Positions 44,602 through 55,782 of a stretch of 64,000 bases of DNA are shown piece by piece. The notes beneath the pieces are model-generated. The model made no database searches. It saw only the letters and a program-made list of their open reading frames with translations, and was not told where the DNA came from. Origin of the DNA: Halichondria panicea (Eukaryota; Porifera; Demospongiae; Suberitida; Halichondriidae); the NCBI RefSeq assembly GCF_963675165.1, contig NC_087383.1, positions 3,936,979 to 4,000,978 of the forward strand, in the 5' to 3' direction. Each line of letters opens with the position of its first letter. Positions within the stretch are counted from its first letter, which is position 1. The position numbers and the translations under genes were made by a program.

Positions 44602-44683
44602 AAAAACGGGCAATAGTCTCTAGACACAATCAGCATCATGTATTGTGTATTTTGCCTAAGCCATAATCAGTACATACTGTATA

Positions 44684-44885
44684 GCAGGTCATTTTCGTGG
44701 GATAAAAAATCCGAGACAAAAACGTAGGCGTGGTGCAGCAGTGATTTCGTGTGTAAAAATTCCCTTTGCTTCACTGCATTGCATGCGTTCCGGTCAACCA
44801 TGCCTACGTTTTCGTGAGTGATAAATATTCGTCAAGGTTTAGCTTGCCCACGGAAACTATACCCAGGACGCTATACGTACGGTAC
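44684..44885. mobile_element. Diverged TATAGCGGGTA-family MITE, mirror of 30252-30440
   Basis: Reverse complement of the copy in the left arm, with small differences (it has a GGTGCAGCAGTGATTTCGTG piece absent from the left copy). Confidence 0.65.
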
Positions 44886-44908
44886 GGTATACTGTACCAC
44901 TTTATCAC

Positions 44909-45062
44909 CTGTTTCAAGTACTCTTCCTTCTCCCGTTACTTTGTAGCACTCGAATATGTCCACCTCGTCCACTGCAGGCACACTGCTCTGCTCCAGCTCC
45001 TTACAGCGATCCAGTGCCTTCTTGAGGTCTTCCTCCATCACAAGTCTCTCTTGCACAGCAGA
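44909..45062 (-). pseudogene. Gene X coiled-coil exon in right arm
   Basis: Mirror of 30077-30230, open for 154 bases with the same splice borders; encodes VMEEDLKKALDRCKEL. Almost identical to the left copy, so the inverted duplication is recent or is being homogenised. Confidence 0.6.
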
Positions 45063-45319
45063 CTGGGTAATAGATTGCATGGTGGTCATGTACACACACA
45101 CAGGTATACAGATACAACCATCACAGCATCGTGGTAGTGGTACAGTAGTTATAATAAAGGTACAGTAGACTCTCGCTATTCCGACTCTCTGAAGTACGGC
45201 CTGAAATGTGGCCAACTCGCTATTCTGTATACTTGCTGCCCCAAACTAGTAATTTTATACGTATACATTTTGGGTGTGGTTTAGCAGAAAAACTGTATGG
45301 GGGGAGTGGTTGGGATGTA

Positions 45320-46180
45320 CAATGAGAGGCATTGTGTGTGTGTGTGAGGTGTGTGGGGGGAGAGGGGTTGTGTGCAATGTGTGTGTATGTGAGGTGTGTG
45401 TGTGGGGGGAGAGGGGTTGTGTGAATTGTGTGTGTATGTGAGGTGTGTGGGGGGGGGAGGAGAGGGGTTGTGTGCATTGTGTGTGTATGTGAGGTGTGTG
45501 GGGGGGAGAGGGGTTGTGTGCATTGTGTGTGTATGTGAGGTGTGTGGGGGGGAGGGGTTGTGTGCATTGTGTGTGTATGTGAGGTGTGTATAGGGGGAGA
45601 GGGGCTGTGTGCATTGTGTGTGTATGTGAGGTGTGTGGGAGGGAGAGGGGTTGTGTGCATTGTGTGTGTTTGTGAGGTGTGGGGGGGAGAGGGGTTGTGT
45701 GCATTGTGTGTGTATGTGAGGTGTGTGGGGGGGGAGAGGGGTTGTGTGTGTATGTGAGGTGTGTGTGGGGGGAGAGGGGGCTGTGTGCATGTGTGTGTAT
45801 GTGAGGTGTGTGTGGGGGAGAGGGGTTGTGTGCATTGTGTGTATATGTGAGGTGTGTGTGTGGGGGGGGAGAGGGGTTGTGTGCATTGTGTGTGTATGTT
45901 AGGTGTGTGGGGGGGGGGCTGTGTGCATTGTGTGTGTATGTGAGGTGTGTGGGGGGGAGAGGGGTTGTGTGCAATGTGTGTGGGGGGAGAGGGGTTGTGT
46001 GCATTGTGTGTGTATGTGAGGTGTGTGGGGGGGAGAGGGGTTGTGTGTGTGTGTGTATGTGAGGTGTGTGTGGGGGGGGAGAGAGGTTATGTGCATTGTG
46101 TGTGTATGTGAGGTGTGTGGGGGGGACAGAGGTTGTGTGCATTGTGTGTGTGGGGAGAGGGGTTGTGTGCATTGTGTACA
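45320..46180 (-). repeat. G-rich minisatellite, block B' (right arm)
   Basis: Reverse complement of block B, about 19 units. Long open frames on both strands here are repeat artefacts. Confidence 0.92.
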
Positions 46181-46854
46181 CAGCCAAAAATCCACGGGTC
46201 CGTTTCAGGCCGTTGGTTGAAAACGGGCCGTTACGGGCCCGTGAACGGCCTGTATACAGGATGTAGCCTACCCACGTCCTGTATACAGGCCGTTCTCACG
46301 GGCTGTAAACAGGACGTTAGCCCACATCCTGTTTACAGCCCGTGGATACGGGCCTGTATCAGGGCGTAGCACCCACGTCCTGTATACAGGCTGTTGCAGC
46401 TGTAGCTTATGCGCATGCGCTAGCTTGGGGCAGGATGACGTCACCTGACTACAAAAAGAGAATGAGACAGACAGCTCTGAGAAAAAATCCTGCTGCTTGT
46501 CACAAGAGGAGCTGCTGGTCCAAAAAGACAACTTGAAGAGGACTATACACTATTAGTCTACCTGTGAACAAAAAAGGTGAAGCTGTAGCAGCATGTTATT
46601 ATGTTATATTATTTTTATTGAACTTTCTCATAGCAGTTTGTGTTCCTCTAGTTCCACAGCTATTTCAAATCTGTAGTGAATTTGACCTCTAGTGTAGTTG
46701 GCAGCAAAGGTCTGTAAATTTCACCTCTACTGTATGTTTATAAATTCAGGTTTGCACGTTGTTATGGACTTTTGAAGTTGGAACACTGGTCAATTTTACA
46801 AGGTAAACGTTTCGTTTTGCTTCTTCATTTAAATTATCCTCCTTCCAGTTAGAA
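46181..46854. other. Sequence unique to the right arm, with palindrome cluster
   Basis: 46195-46400 contains repeated palindromic words (CCTGTATACAGG, CCTGTTTACAG, ACGGGCCCGT) joined by ACGTCCTGTATACAGGC / GCCTGTATACAGGATG pairs, so it can fold extensively. 46400-46854 shows no gene. The left arm holds a different sequence here (27889-28084). Confidence 0.7.
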
Positions 46855-47330
46855 CAGTTACAGCTGTCAAGTATGAGAGCTAGCTACTTCTCCAAACAGC
46901 TAGGTTCTACTGGAAGCTATAACCTTTGACCAGACTCGCCCACCACCAATATTCAGCAGCTGCCGTTTTCAATTTGCATTGCACAAGTCTACCAACACTG
47001 CTCTACCTCTGAGCCACAGCTTGACTAGAAACACAGAGCAAGGATTGAACTGCAGTGTTTCAGGCTCATGAACATGTAATAAGTAGCTTAGACTGCTAGC
47101 TAGCTCAGGTCAATATGACAATAACACAAAACATAGTCTACAAACCTTTTTGCGTGCTGTATTGCTATTTTACTGTGTACAAATTGTCAAGATGATTCAA
47201 AAGTTGAATAGTGCTTGTAGGAAGTAAAAATATGAGCCATATTCCATACTTCCCTGGGGGAAGTAAATATGGCTCATATTCACTGGAAATCGCCTAGGAT
47301 ACGGAGTGAATCAGTAAATAACTATGTAAG
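46855..47330 (-). repeat. Right-arm copy of the left spacer
   Basis: Reverse complement of 27411-27888, nearly identical, including the GGCTCATATT inverted repeat and the tRNA A-box-like word. Confidence 0.85.
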
Positions 47331-49690
47331 GTGTGTGTGGGGGGAGAGGGGTTGTGTGCATTGTGTGTGTATGTGAAATGTGTGGAGGGAGAGAGAGGTT
47401 ATGTGCAATGTGTGTGTATGTGTGTGTGGGGGAAGAGGGGTTGTGTGCATTGTGTGTGTATGTGAGGTGTGTGGGAGGGAGAGGGGTTGTGTGCATTGTG
47501 TGTGTATGTGAGGTGTGTGGAGGGAGAGAGGGGTTGTGTGCATTGTGTGTGTATGTGAGGTGTGTGGGGGGGGAGAGGAGTTGTGTGCATTGTGTGTGTT
47601 TGTGAGGTGTGGGTGCGTGTGTATGTGAGGTAAGGGGGGGGAGAGGAGTTGTGTGCATTGTGTGTGTATGTGAGGTGTGTGTGGGGGGAGAGGGGTTGTG
47701 TGCATTGTGTGTGTATGTGAGGTGTGTGGGGGGGGAGAGGGGCTGTATGCATTGTGTGTGTATGTGAAGTGTGTAGGGGGGAGAGGGGTTGTGTGCATTG
47801 TGTGTGTATGTGAAATGTTTGGGGGGGAGAGGGGTTGTGTGCATTGTGTGTGTATGTGAGGTGTGTGGGGGGGGAGAGGGGTTGTGTGCATTGTGTGTGT
47901 ATGTGAGGTGTGTAGGGGGGAGAGGGGTTGTGTGCATTGTGTGTGTTTGTGAGGTGTGGGGGGGAGAGGGCTGTGTGCATTGTGTGTGTATGTGAGGTGT
48001 GTGGGGGGGAGAGGGGTTGTGTGCATTGTGTGTGTATGTGAGGTGTGTGGGGGGGAAAGGGGTTGTGTGCATTGTGTGTGTGTAGGGGGGGGGAGAGGGG
48101 TTGTGTGCATTGTGTGTGTATGTGAGGCGTGTGTGGGGGGAGAGGGGTTGTGTGCATTGTGTGTGTATGTGAGGTGTGTGTGGGGGGGGGAGAGGGGCTG
48201 TATGTATTGTGTGTGTATGTGAAGTGTGTAGGGGGGAGAGGGGTTGTGTGCATTGCGTGTGTATGTGAGGTGTTTGGGGGGGAGAGGGGTTGTGTGCATT
48301 GTGTGTGTATGTGAGGTGTGTGTGGGGGAGAGGGGTTGTGTGCATTGTGTGTATGTTAGGTGTGGGGGGGGGAAGGGATTATGTGTGTATGTGAGGTGTG
48401 TGGGGAGGAGAGGGGTTGTGTGCATTGTGTGTGTATGTGAGGTGTGTGGGGGGGGGAAGAGGGGTTGTGTGCATTGTGTGTGTATGTGAGGTGTGTGGGG
48501 GGAGAGGGGTTGTGCGCATTGTGTGGGTATGTGAGGTGTGTGGGGGGGGGGAAAGAGGGGTTGTGTGCATTGTGTGTGTATGTGAGGGTGTGTGGGGGGT
48601 GTGTGGGGGGGAGAGGGGTTGTGTGCATGCATTGTGTGTGTTTGTGAGGTGTGGGGGGGAGAGGGGCTGTGTGCATTGTGTGTGTATGTGAGGTGAGGGG
48701 GGGGGGGGAGGGGTTGTGTGCATTGTGTGTGTTTGTGAGGTGTGGGGGAGAGGGGCTGTGTGTGTGTGTGTGTGTGTATTTGAGGTGAGGGGGAGGGGTT
48801 GTGTGCATTGTGTGTGTATGTGAGGTGTGTGGGGGGGGGAGCGGGGTTGCGCGCATTGTGTGTGTATGTAAGGTGTGTGGGGGGAGAGGGGTTGTGTGCA
48901 TTGTGTGTGTATGTGAGGTGTGTGGGGGGGACAGGGGTTGTGTGCATTGTGTGTGTATGTGAGGTGTGTGGGGGGAGAGGGGTTGTGTGCATTGTGTGTG
49001 TTTGTGAGGTGTGTGGGGGGGAGAGGGGATGTGTGCATTGTGTGTGTATGTGAGGTGTGTGGGGGGAGAGGGGTTGCGTGCATTGTGTGTGTATGTGAGG
49101 TGTGTGGGGGAAGAGGGGCTGTGTGTGTGTGTGTATGTGAGGTGAGGGGGGGAGAGGGGTTGTGTGCATTGTGTTGTGTGTGTATGTGAAGTGTGTGGGG
49201 GGGAGAGGGGTTGTGTGCATTGTGTGTGTGTATGTGAGGTGTGTGTGGGGGAGAGGGGTTGTGTGAATTGTGTGTGTATGTGAGGGATGTGGGGGGGGAG
49301 AGGGGTTGTGTGCATTGTGTGTGTATGTGAGGTGTGTGGGGGGGAGAGGGGTTGTGTTGATTGTGTGTGTATGTGAGGTGTGTGGGGTGGGAGAGGGGTT
49401 GTGTGCATTGGGTGTGTATGTGAGGTGTGTGGGGGGGGTTGTGTGTGTATATATGAGGTGTGTGGGGGGGGGGGGCTGTGTGTGTATATATGAGGTGTGT
49501 GGGGGGGGAGGGGTTGTGTGCATTGTGTGTGTATGTGAGGTGTGTGGAGGGGGAGAGGGGCTGTGTGCATTGTGTATGTATGTGAGGTGTGTGGGGGGGA
49601 GAGGGGTTGTGTGCATTGCGTGTGTATGTGAGACGTGTGTGGGGGAGGGGAGAGGGGTTGTGTGCATTGTGTGTGTATGTGTAGTGCGTG
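47331..49690 (-). repeat. G-rich minisatellite, block A' (right arm)
   Basis: Reverse complement of block A but longer (about 50 units). Runs of 7-11 G alternate with GTGTGT and ATGTGAGG words. Confidence 0.92.
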
Positions 49691-49926
49691 TGTGGTCTAA
49701 CAGGGATAGGGAAATTAGCTTGTAGACCTAGGCGTGGAAAAACACGATAAACTCTTAAACCAACAGATATAACCAGACAATATTCATTGGAAAGTTAATA
49801 ATTTTCTGCTGATTTGGCATTTTTTACCAACAAATAATATCTAGTCCAGTACTAATTTAATGTACATAGATGCAGTGCATAATGTAGGCCATAATCTGTA
49901 CAGGTATACTGTACCACTTTTATCAC

Positions 49927-50046
49927 CTGTTGTTTGTAGCACTCAAATATCTACTCCATCGGCACACTGCTCTGCTCCAACTCCTCACAGCGATCCAGTG
50001 CCTTCTTGAGCTCTTCCTCCATCACAAGTCTCTCTTGCACAGCAGA
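49927..50046 (-). pseudogene. Gene X coiled-coil exon, deleted (copy C)
   Basis: Matches 30077-30230 in inverse orientation but lacks about 34 bases near its 3' end. At about 50133 the sequence switches to a plus-strand match with 30560 onward, so an inversion breakpoint lies there. Confidence 0.6.
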
Positions 50047-51532
50047 CTGGGTAATAGATTGCATGGTGGTCATGTACACACACACAGGTATACAGATACA
50101 ACCATCACAACATCGTGGTAGTGGTACAGTAGTTATAGTTGCTTAAAACCCGATACACAATTTCAGTCAATCAATTTTTCCATGCCCCACAGAGACGTAA
50201 CCTATAGCTGTGCTCCATTTACCTCGGCTGGAAAAAATGTGAGTCAATTAGTGACTTTTTATGACATTTATTCCCGGAACTGAATCATAATAATATAACA
50301 CTGTTAAAAATGTGTTGCTATTGTAACACCCAAAAGTGGGGTAAAACCATTGTACCAAATATGGCACTCATATATGGAGTTATTACAGCACCAGATTTTA
50401 GTGTTATTAAAACACTCATTTTGGAGTTGTAACAGCATGAAAATGTGCTGTACTTGCACTTTCTTGGAGTTACTGCAACTCCAAACTGTGTGTAACTTTT
50501 ACAACTACACCTACAATGGTGTTATTAAAGCACTGGGGATGGGTGCTGCTGTTACTACAGGTACAGTTGTCATTGCTACTCTTCATGCAAAGCATAAAAT
50601 ATTGCATGCATGCTTATTGCACTTCTCGATAAGCTCATGCACTTGACTTAAATGACGTAACATAATTATAGCATGTGTATAATGATATGCATCACGATAG
50701 CATACAATAAAAGTATGAAGATATGTATACCTATAACCTCATAAAGTGTTTAATAACTACGACCACAATACACTTAGGCACCTTAAAAATAAAAAATAAA
50801 AGGGTGCCATGCAGACATGCACGTGGGTACTAAAATGTCAAAAACATAGTACAAGAGTTTCATAGAATGAGTCTACTTCATACACTTCTTTCTCTACGAT
50901 GACGAAGTAGTTCATTGATCCAGATTCAATAGCACTTTTTCTACCTTGAACGAACGTTGCATGTCATCCACCTGCATGTATATATTATGATGGGATAAGG
51001 ATGGGGCTCACAAAAACAGTAGGCAGTGATATAAGTGAGTAGGAGACAATTATTCAAATAAGCCGAAAGCCTAACACTTTAACAACTGTTGTCACCTCTT
51101 CCAAATATCCAGTGTGCATGCATTACTGTGTATAATTATATAATTATGTATGATGACAGGGTTATTCTCGTTATAATAAGCATATACCCCCCCACACAGG
51201 ATGAATTCAAGGGCAACAGAAGAATCTGTTCTCAAGTATCAAGTATTTGTAACTGTTTATGCATTACATACGTGGAGCAGCAGCTTGACAAATATCATTT
51301 GTACTGCATCCTTCTTCTTACAGTATTATCTTCAGAACTGAATAAAAAAAAATGTATGTTTGAAGATATGGGTTTCTATTTACCATTAGATTGTGACTGC
51401 ACCAGTGACTGCATAGTCTTCAACCAGCTCCTGTAGCTTAACATTGTTCTCCTTTGTTCGAATTCTTTCCAATTTTCCTCAAAAGTAAATCTATATAGGT
51501 ATCTTTTCCTGTAATTTCAAAAAATTCTATTA

Positions 51533-51859
51533 CTACTGCAAACATTTACAGCTATATGCTTGAACACAATAATGATTAATAGTGAACTTACATAGACATA
51601 ATCGGTCAGTGGTGGATAGAAGGTAAGTATATACGCACATCTGTAACTGCTGGTCGATCATATCACTCCTGATAGCACCTTTGTTACGCTTTGTTTTTGG
51701 ACTATTCCTTTTAAAGAGCAGTGGTTTATCTTTGGACAGATGTTGAATCTCAATTTGCGACGCATATTCTTTAACCTCGTTTAAATAGCTCGACTCCATG
51801 AACCCTGCATGAAAAGAGTACCTATAGCTCTTACGATGCGATAATTTTGTAAGAAACAA
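51533..51859 (-). other. Open frame of unknown meaning inside the CACTG element
   Basis: A 108-codon frame, lysine/serine rich (KRNSPKTKRNKGAI), with no domain I recognise. It may be an exon of element-encoded protein or chance. Confidence 0.2.
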
Positions 51860-51974
51860 CCATTATCTTGTTGTCATTGGAAATTATAATTGGAAGACAA
51901 AAATTATAATTATGATGATTTGTATGCAAATGTAGATACGTGCGAAAAACCAGTCTGACAGGAAAGTGTTCCTA

Positions 51975-52355
51975 ACGCTCAACATACATCTAACTGACGG
52001 ACACGTGCCCACAAAGCCCAACATATCAGACTGACAGACAAGTGCCCACAAAACCTAACATATCAGACTGACGGACAGCTGCCCACAAAGCCCAACATAT
52101 CAGACTGACGGACAGCTGCCCACAAAGCCCAGCATATCAGACTGACGGACAGCTGCCCATAAAGCCCAACATATCAGACTGACGGACAGCTGCCCACAAA
52201 GCCCAACATATCAGACTGACGGACAGCTGCCCATAAAGCCCAACATATCAGACTGACGGACAGCTGCCCACAAAGCCCAACATATCAGACTGACGGACAG
52301 CTGCCCACAAAGCCCAACATATCAGACTGACGGACAGCTGCCCACAAAGCCCAAC
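51975..52355 (+). repeat. 37 bp tandem repeat, about ten copies
   Basis: The unit starts CAACATATCAGACTGACGGA and continues CAGCTGCCCACAAAGCC. The first units are more diverged (GACAAGTGCCC), the later ones nearly identical. Confidence 0.9.
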
Positions 52356-53693
52356 AAGAATTATTATATAGTTACAATTATAGTAGTGAGTAGTAGACTT
52401 GCAGTCTGTCTATGTCAAGCTTTTTAGCACAACAATGGTTTTGCAGCAACTTACTCTATAGTTCCGAGTCAAAGCAGTGTGCCATCTTGCAGTCTAGTAC
52501 ATCTAGCAACTTAGTCCATGTAGTACCAGAGCACAGTACAGAGCTAGAGTTCCGAGTAGGCCTGGCGCCTTCGTACAGTTAAGGTGCACGCAGCTGTGTG
52601 CAGAGACTCTCATGCAGGCAGCTGTCTATCACAAGGTTCACGTGAGATCAGTGCTGCATGTCTACCACCCACGATTTTGTTTTGTTTATGTAGTCTTGGC
52701 TACCCAGTCTGTGCTCCGGCATCAATTAATTATGATCATATCATCAGTGTATGCCCTTGCATGGAAGAGGGGAGGGGTGGGAGCAAAGTAAGAGTTAAAT
52801 TTGCAGGGCAACTGTACGAGTAGAAAGAACACACTATAAGCCAGCTACTTTGCTAATACAGGATGTATGATTTTTCAGACGATTGAATTGTTAATAATTA
52901 TTGTTGGGCATTAATTTGTCCGTTAGCGTGACATGCACATAGTCTAGTCCTCAATAGATGTTGCAACTTCAAACACATAGTTACAGTAACTAATAATGAT
53001 AACTAGTACTGGTTCATCACATAAGTTCAGTATAAATACTGAATAGCTAAAATATTGCCGGTATACTTGAAAAGTGCACTAATTTTTTCTTGGAAAGTTC
53101 CTCACAGGGCCGATTGTTCCGTCATCAGTACAAGTGTGCTGCTTCACCCCTGTATACATAATTACGCATGTGATTAGAATTTATACTGAATAAGTATAAT
53201 AAATAAGGTGACTATAATTATAATCTACTTGCATGCTTGAATACAAAGGTATAATAATTATACCAGATTCAACTATTTTAATGGAACGGGTTTGTTACTA
53301 TATAAGCAACTATTTATTTACACATGCAACTACATGAATCATTATAGACTGGCCTTGATTTGCATGCAGGTGATTTGTAGAGGTGCTTACATTGCACCAT
53401 GTATAGTGCTACAATCACACAATTCTTATTTGAGTAACACCATCTGGTGTATAGTTAGAGTAGTATGATTTTAACAACTAGGTAAGTGCATGCACAACAC
53501 TGTTTAAAATGTTCCACAAGCACTTTTAAGTGTATAATAGCACCCTTTATTGTTCTAGTAACACGTAGCAGTTACGACTGCACTCTTAGTGTTGTGATAG
53601 CACCATTAGGTGAGTGTTGGCATAGCACTTTGGGTGCTATTGTAACTACGCATTTTTAACAGTGATATGACTCTCACTGTTCCCCCCCCACAG

Positions 53694-53818
53694 AGGGTTC
53701 TTCCTGCGAGCATCGACAGTGGACTTCCCGGACAGATAGCTGGGTATCGACGCGTACTCTGACGTGATTAAACCAATCATCTGCATCAGTGTCCATGGAG
53801 ATATGCCCCACCCACTCT
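53694..53818 (+). pseudogene. Gene X exon FLRASTVD (copy C)
   Basis: Same acceptor (CCCCCCCCACAG) and donor (CTCT|GTGAGT) as copies A and B. Reads FFLRASTVDFPDR then a stop. Very close to copy B. Confidence 0.6.
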
Positions 53819-54066
53819 GTGAGTCTCCACCTATGTACTGGAGAGTGCATAGCAGATACTAACATACTTGTGTTGTGTGCTTAGATCTTTAATACGGGCT
53901 GTCTATATACTAAATAGAATATAATTATGCTTTCAATTCCTGCGTACATTGGTGTGTCACGGTATTGATGTTAAGAGATTCGTATGTCTCTTGTCATTGA
54001 TGTACTATTCTGGGAATCTCTCTACTATGATCAAACAACATGATAATCATCGACATGTGCTCTTAA

Positions 54067-54967
54067 CCCTTTCCCCGCTTTAGCCGACTATAGTCGGCAT
54101 GGCTACTGATAAATTTCAAAAAATCGTTGTGCACACTGTGTTGGAGCTATGCACACACTGCAGGTACCAGCACATGCGCATTGAGCTGCTCTTCCTTGTG
54201 GTATTTTTAATATTTTGCTTCGAGGTACGGTTCGATCAGAATTGTCGAAAGAAAAGTGACCGTTTTATAATTGCTACAAGATCTTTGTAGTACAACCTCA
54301 GGGAGGTTCTAGGGAAGCTAGAGAGTGAGAATATAGATGCCTATGGCCTTGTAGAGTGAGAGGACAGTGACTGGGATCATAGCTAGGTAGGAAGCTTCCT
54401 TTCAGAGGTCAAGCTAAAAAGAAAGAGCCTGAGAATCCTGAGGAAGACGCACTTGAGGTGGACCATCTTCCTGAACCTGGTAAGTCACTATAGAGTAGCA
54501 TTTGTAGTCTTGATAGCTTCACTATAGGTTTGTTTAGGCTAGTTAGTACAACAGTGGACATCATGAGCCACCATTAAACTTATAAACCTGTGTGTAGGTG
54601 AAGAAAATATTTCCCGGGAAAAGGGTGTCTGCCGATAGAACCTCAAATACAAGTTTCTGCAGATCCTGATTGAGTCCTGAGTCAGCCATGTCACCGTGAG
54701 AACATTCTGAACACTTATATCATGTGTTCAGTCACTTCGTAACATCACACAATATTGTTTGTGTACATAATTATAAATTTTTGTTAACAATTGTTATTTG
54801 TGGGGTGGTGGTTGGTTGCTAGGCAACAATGATGATTCCATGAATGCGACAGGTCCGGTTCTACCTGTGGAACTTTGTTACAAGTGTTTTTAATATACGG
54901 TTCATGAGTTATAAATTTTTTAAACAAAATATGCGAATATTCACTTTTAATTAAAGCAGGGAAAGGG
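54067..54967. mobile_element. piggyBac-type element with TTAA duplication
   Basis: CCCTTTCCCCGCTTTA at the left and TAAAGCAGGGAAAGGG at the right are inverted termini, each flanked by TTAA (54063-54066 and 54968-54971). The paralogous site in copy B (31108-31111) has a single TTAA and no insert, a clean empty site. CCCT ends and TTAA targets are piggyBac hallmarks. At 901 bp with no transposase it is non-autonomous. A segment near 54425-54475 reads acidic (ENPEEDALEVDHLPEP), possibly a remnant of a transposase N-terminus. Confidence 0.88.
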
Positions 54968-55085
54968 TTAATATTATTGCTCTTGTACGTACTTTGTCTA
55001 GATTCTACTACTAATCTATTTCAGTGTGAGGCCATTGACTTATTTTATGCCTCTATGTGTAACGTTGAGTGCTATGTTAACAACA

Positions 55086-55450
55086 CTCTCTCAACTATTT
55101 TGACTTGGTCTCAAGATAGCCCATAGAAACCCCTCAAACAATAACTATAGGCTGCTTAAAGTTCAATAAAAGTGTCTCTTTGGGGGGTCCTTTGTTTCAC
55201 AGTGTGTTTTTTAGTTATTTACATTTTGGGGGTATGAACAATCAGCACTTTTTTGAAACTGCTTGTTCACATTGTAGTGGATTTGTGAGTGTTGTTGAGT
55301 TCAATAGTGTCATTTCCTGGGACCCCAGTTATACCTTGGTGCTCAATACTATTCAAATTATAGGCCACTTTTTTCTTCATAATTACATCAACAATCTGTG
55401 GTTGTACTGATTTGAAAAATTTATCAATACATGGGTCCCTAGATTTATCA
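55086..55450. other. Noncoding stretch beyond the copy C breakpoint
   Basis: Homology to copy B ends near 55085. No gene is supported. Confidence 0.4.
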
Positions 55451-55690
55451 TGGCCCACGTGTGGGTCCTTGGTTGACAATGAACTGTGCGAGTGAAGACC
55501 AAGGACCCACACGTGGGTCCTTGGTATGTTAATAAATGGTGCTGGTGAAGACCAAGGACCCACGTGTGGGTCCTTGGTTGACAATGAACTGTGCGAGTGA
55601 AGACCAAGGACCCACACGTGGGTCCTTGGTATGTTAATAAACGGTGCTGGTGAAGACCAAGGGCCCACGTGTGGGTCCTTGGTTGACAAT
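55451..55690. repeat. Tandem array of palindromes with CACGTG cores
   Basis: About five palindromes of the form GGACCCACACGTGGGTCC or GGACCCACGTGTGGGTCC, extended by ACCAAGG / CCTTGGT. They are joined alternately by TTGACAATGAACTGTGCGAG and ATGTTAATAAAYGGTGCTGG linkers, with a period of about 106 bp per two palindromes. Each core contains CACGTG-type E-box sequence. Confidence 0.9.
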
Positions 55691-55782
55691 GAACATAATT
55701 ATGCTAGAGTACATGCATGCATGCAAAGTTAATAAGTTAACAGAAGCAAGTACAACACTAAATAACTGTTACACAATGTAGT

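Larger units (their letters stand above)
50299..53664. mobile_element. CACTG-ended DNA transposon inserted in gene X copy C
   Basis: The paralogous region is continuous in copy B (30560-30740) but here is interrupted by 3366 bp. The insert starts CACTGTTAAAAATG and ends CATTTTTAACAGTG. Both ends carry many subterminal words of the GTGTTATT..AGCAC / GTGCTATTGTAAC kind (50310-50560 and 53500-53650), typical of transposase-binding arrays. CACTG ends are known from animal EnSpm/CACTA-like elements; assignment is an inference. Inside I see no transposase; there is a 37 bp tandem repeat (51975-52355) and short unassigned open frames. The exact target duplication is unclear (flanks ..ATATAA and ATATGAC..). 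Confidence 0.75.

Noticed and set aside
45220-49725. Frames up to 781 codons on the minus strand and G/V/C-rich frames on the plus strand
   Set aside because: Inverted minisatellite blocks A' and B'; same artefact.
51975-52355. CRISPR-like array
   Set aside because: 37 bp units are directly adjacent with no spacers.
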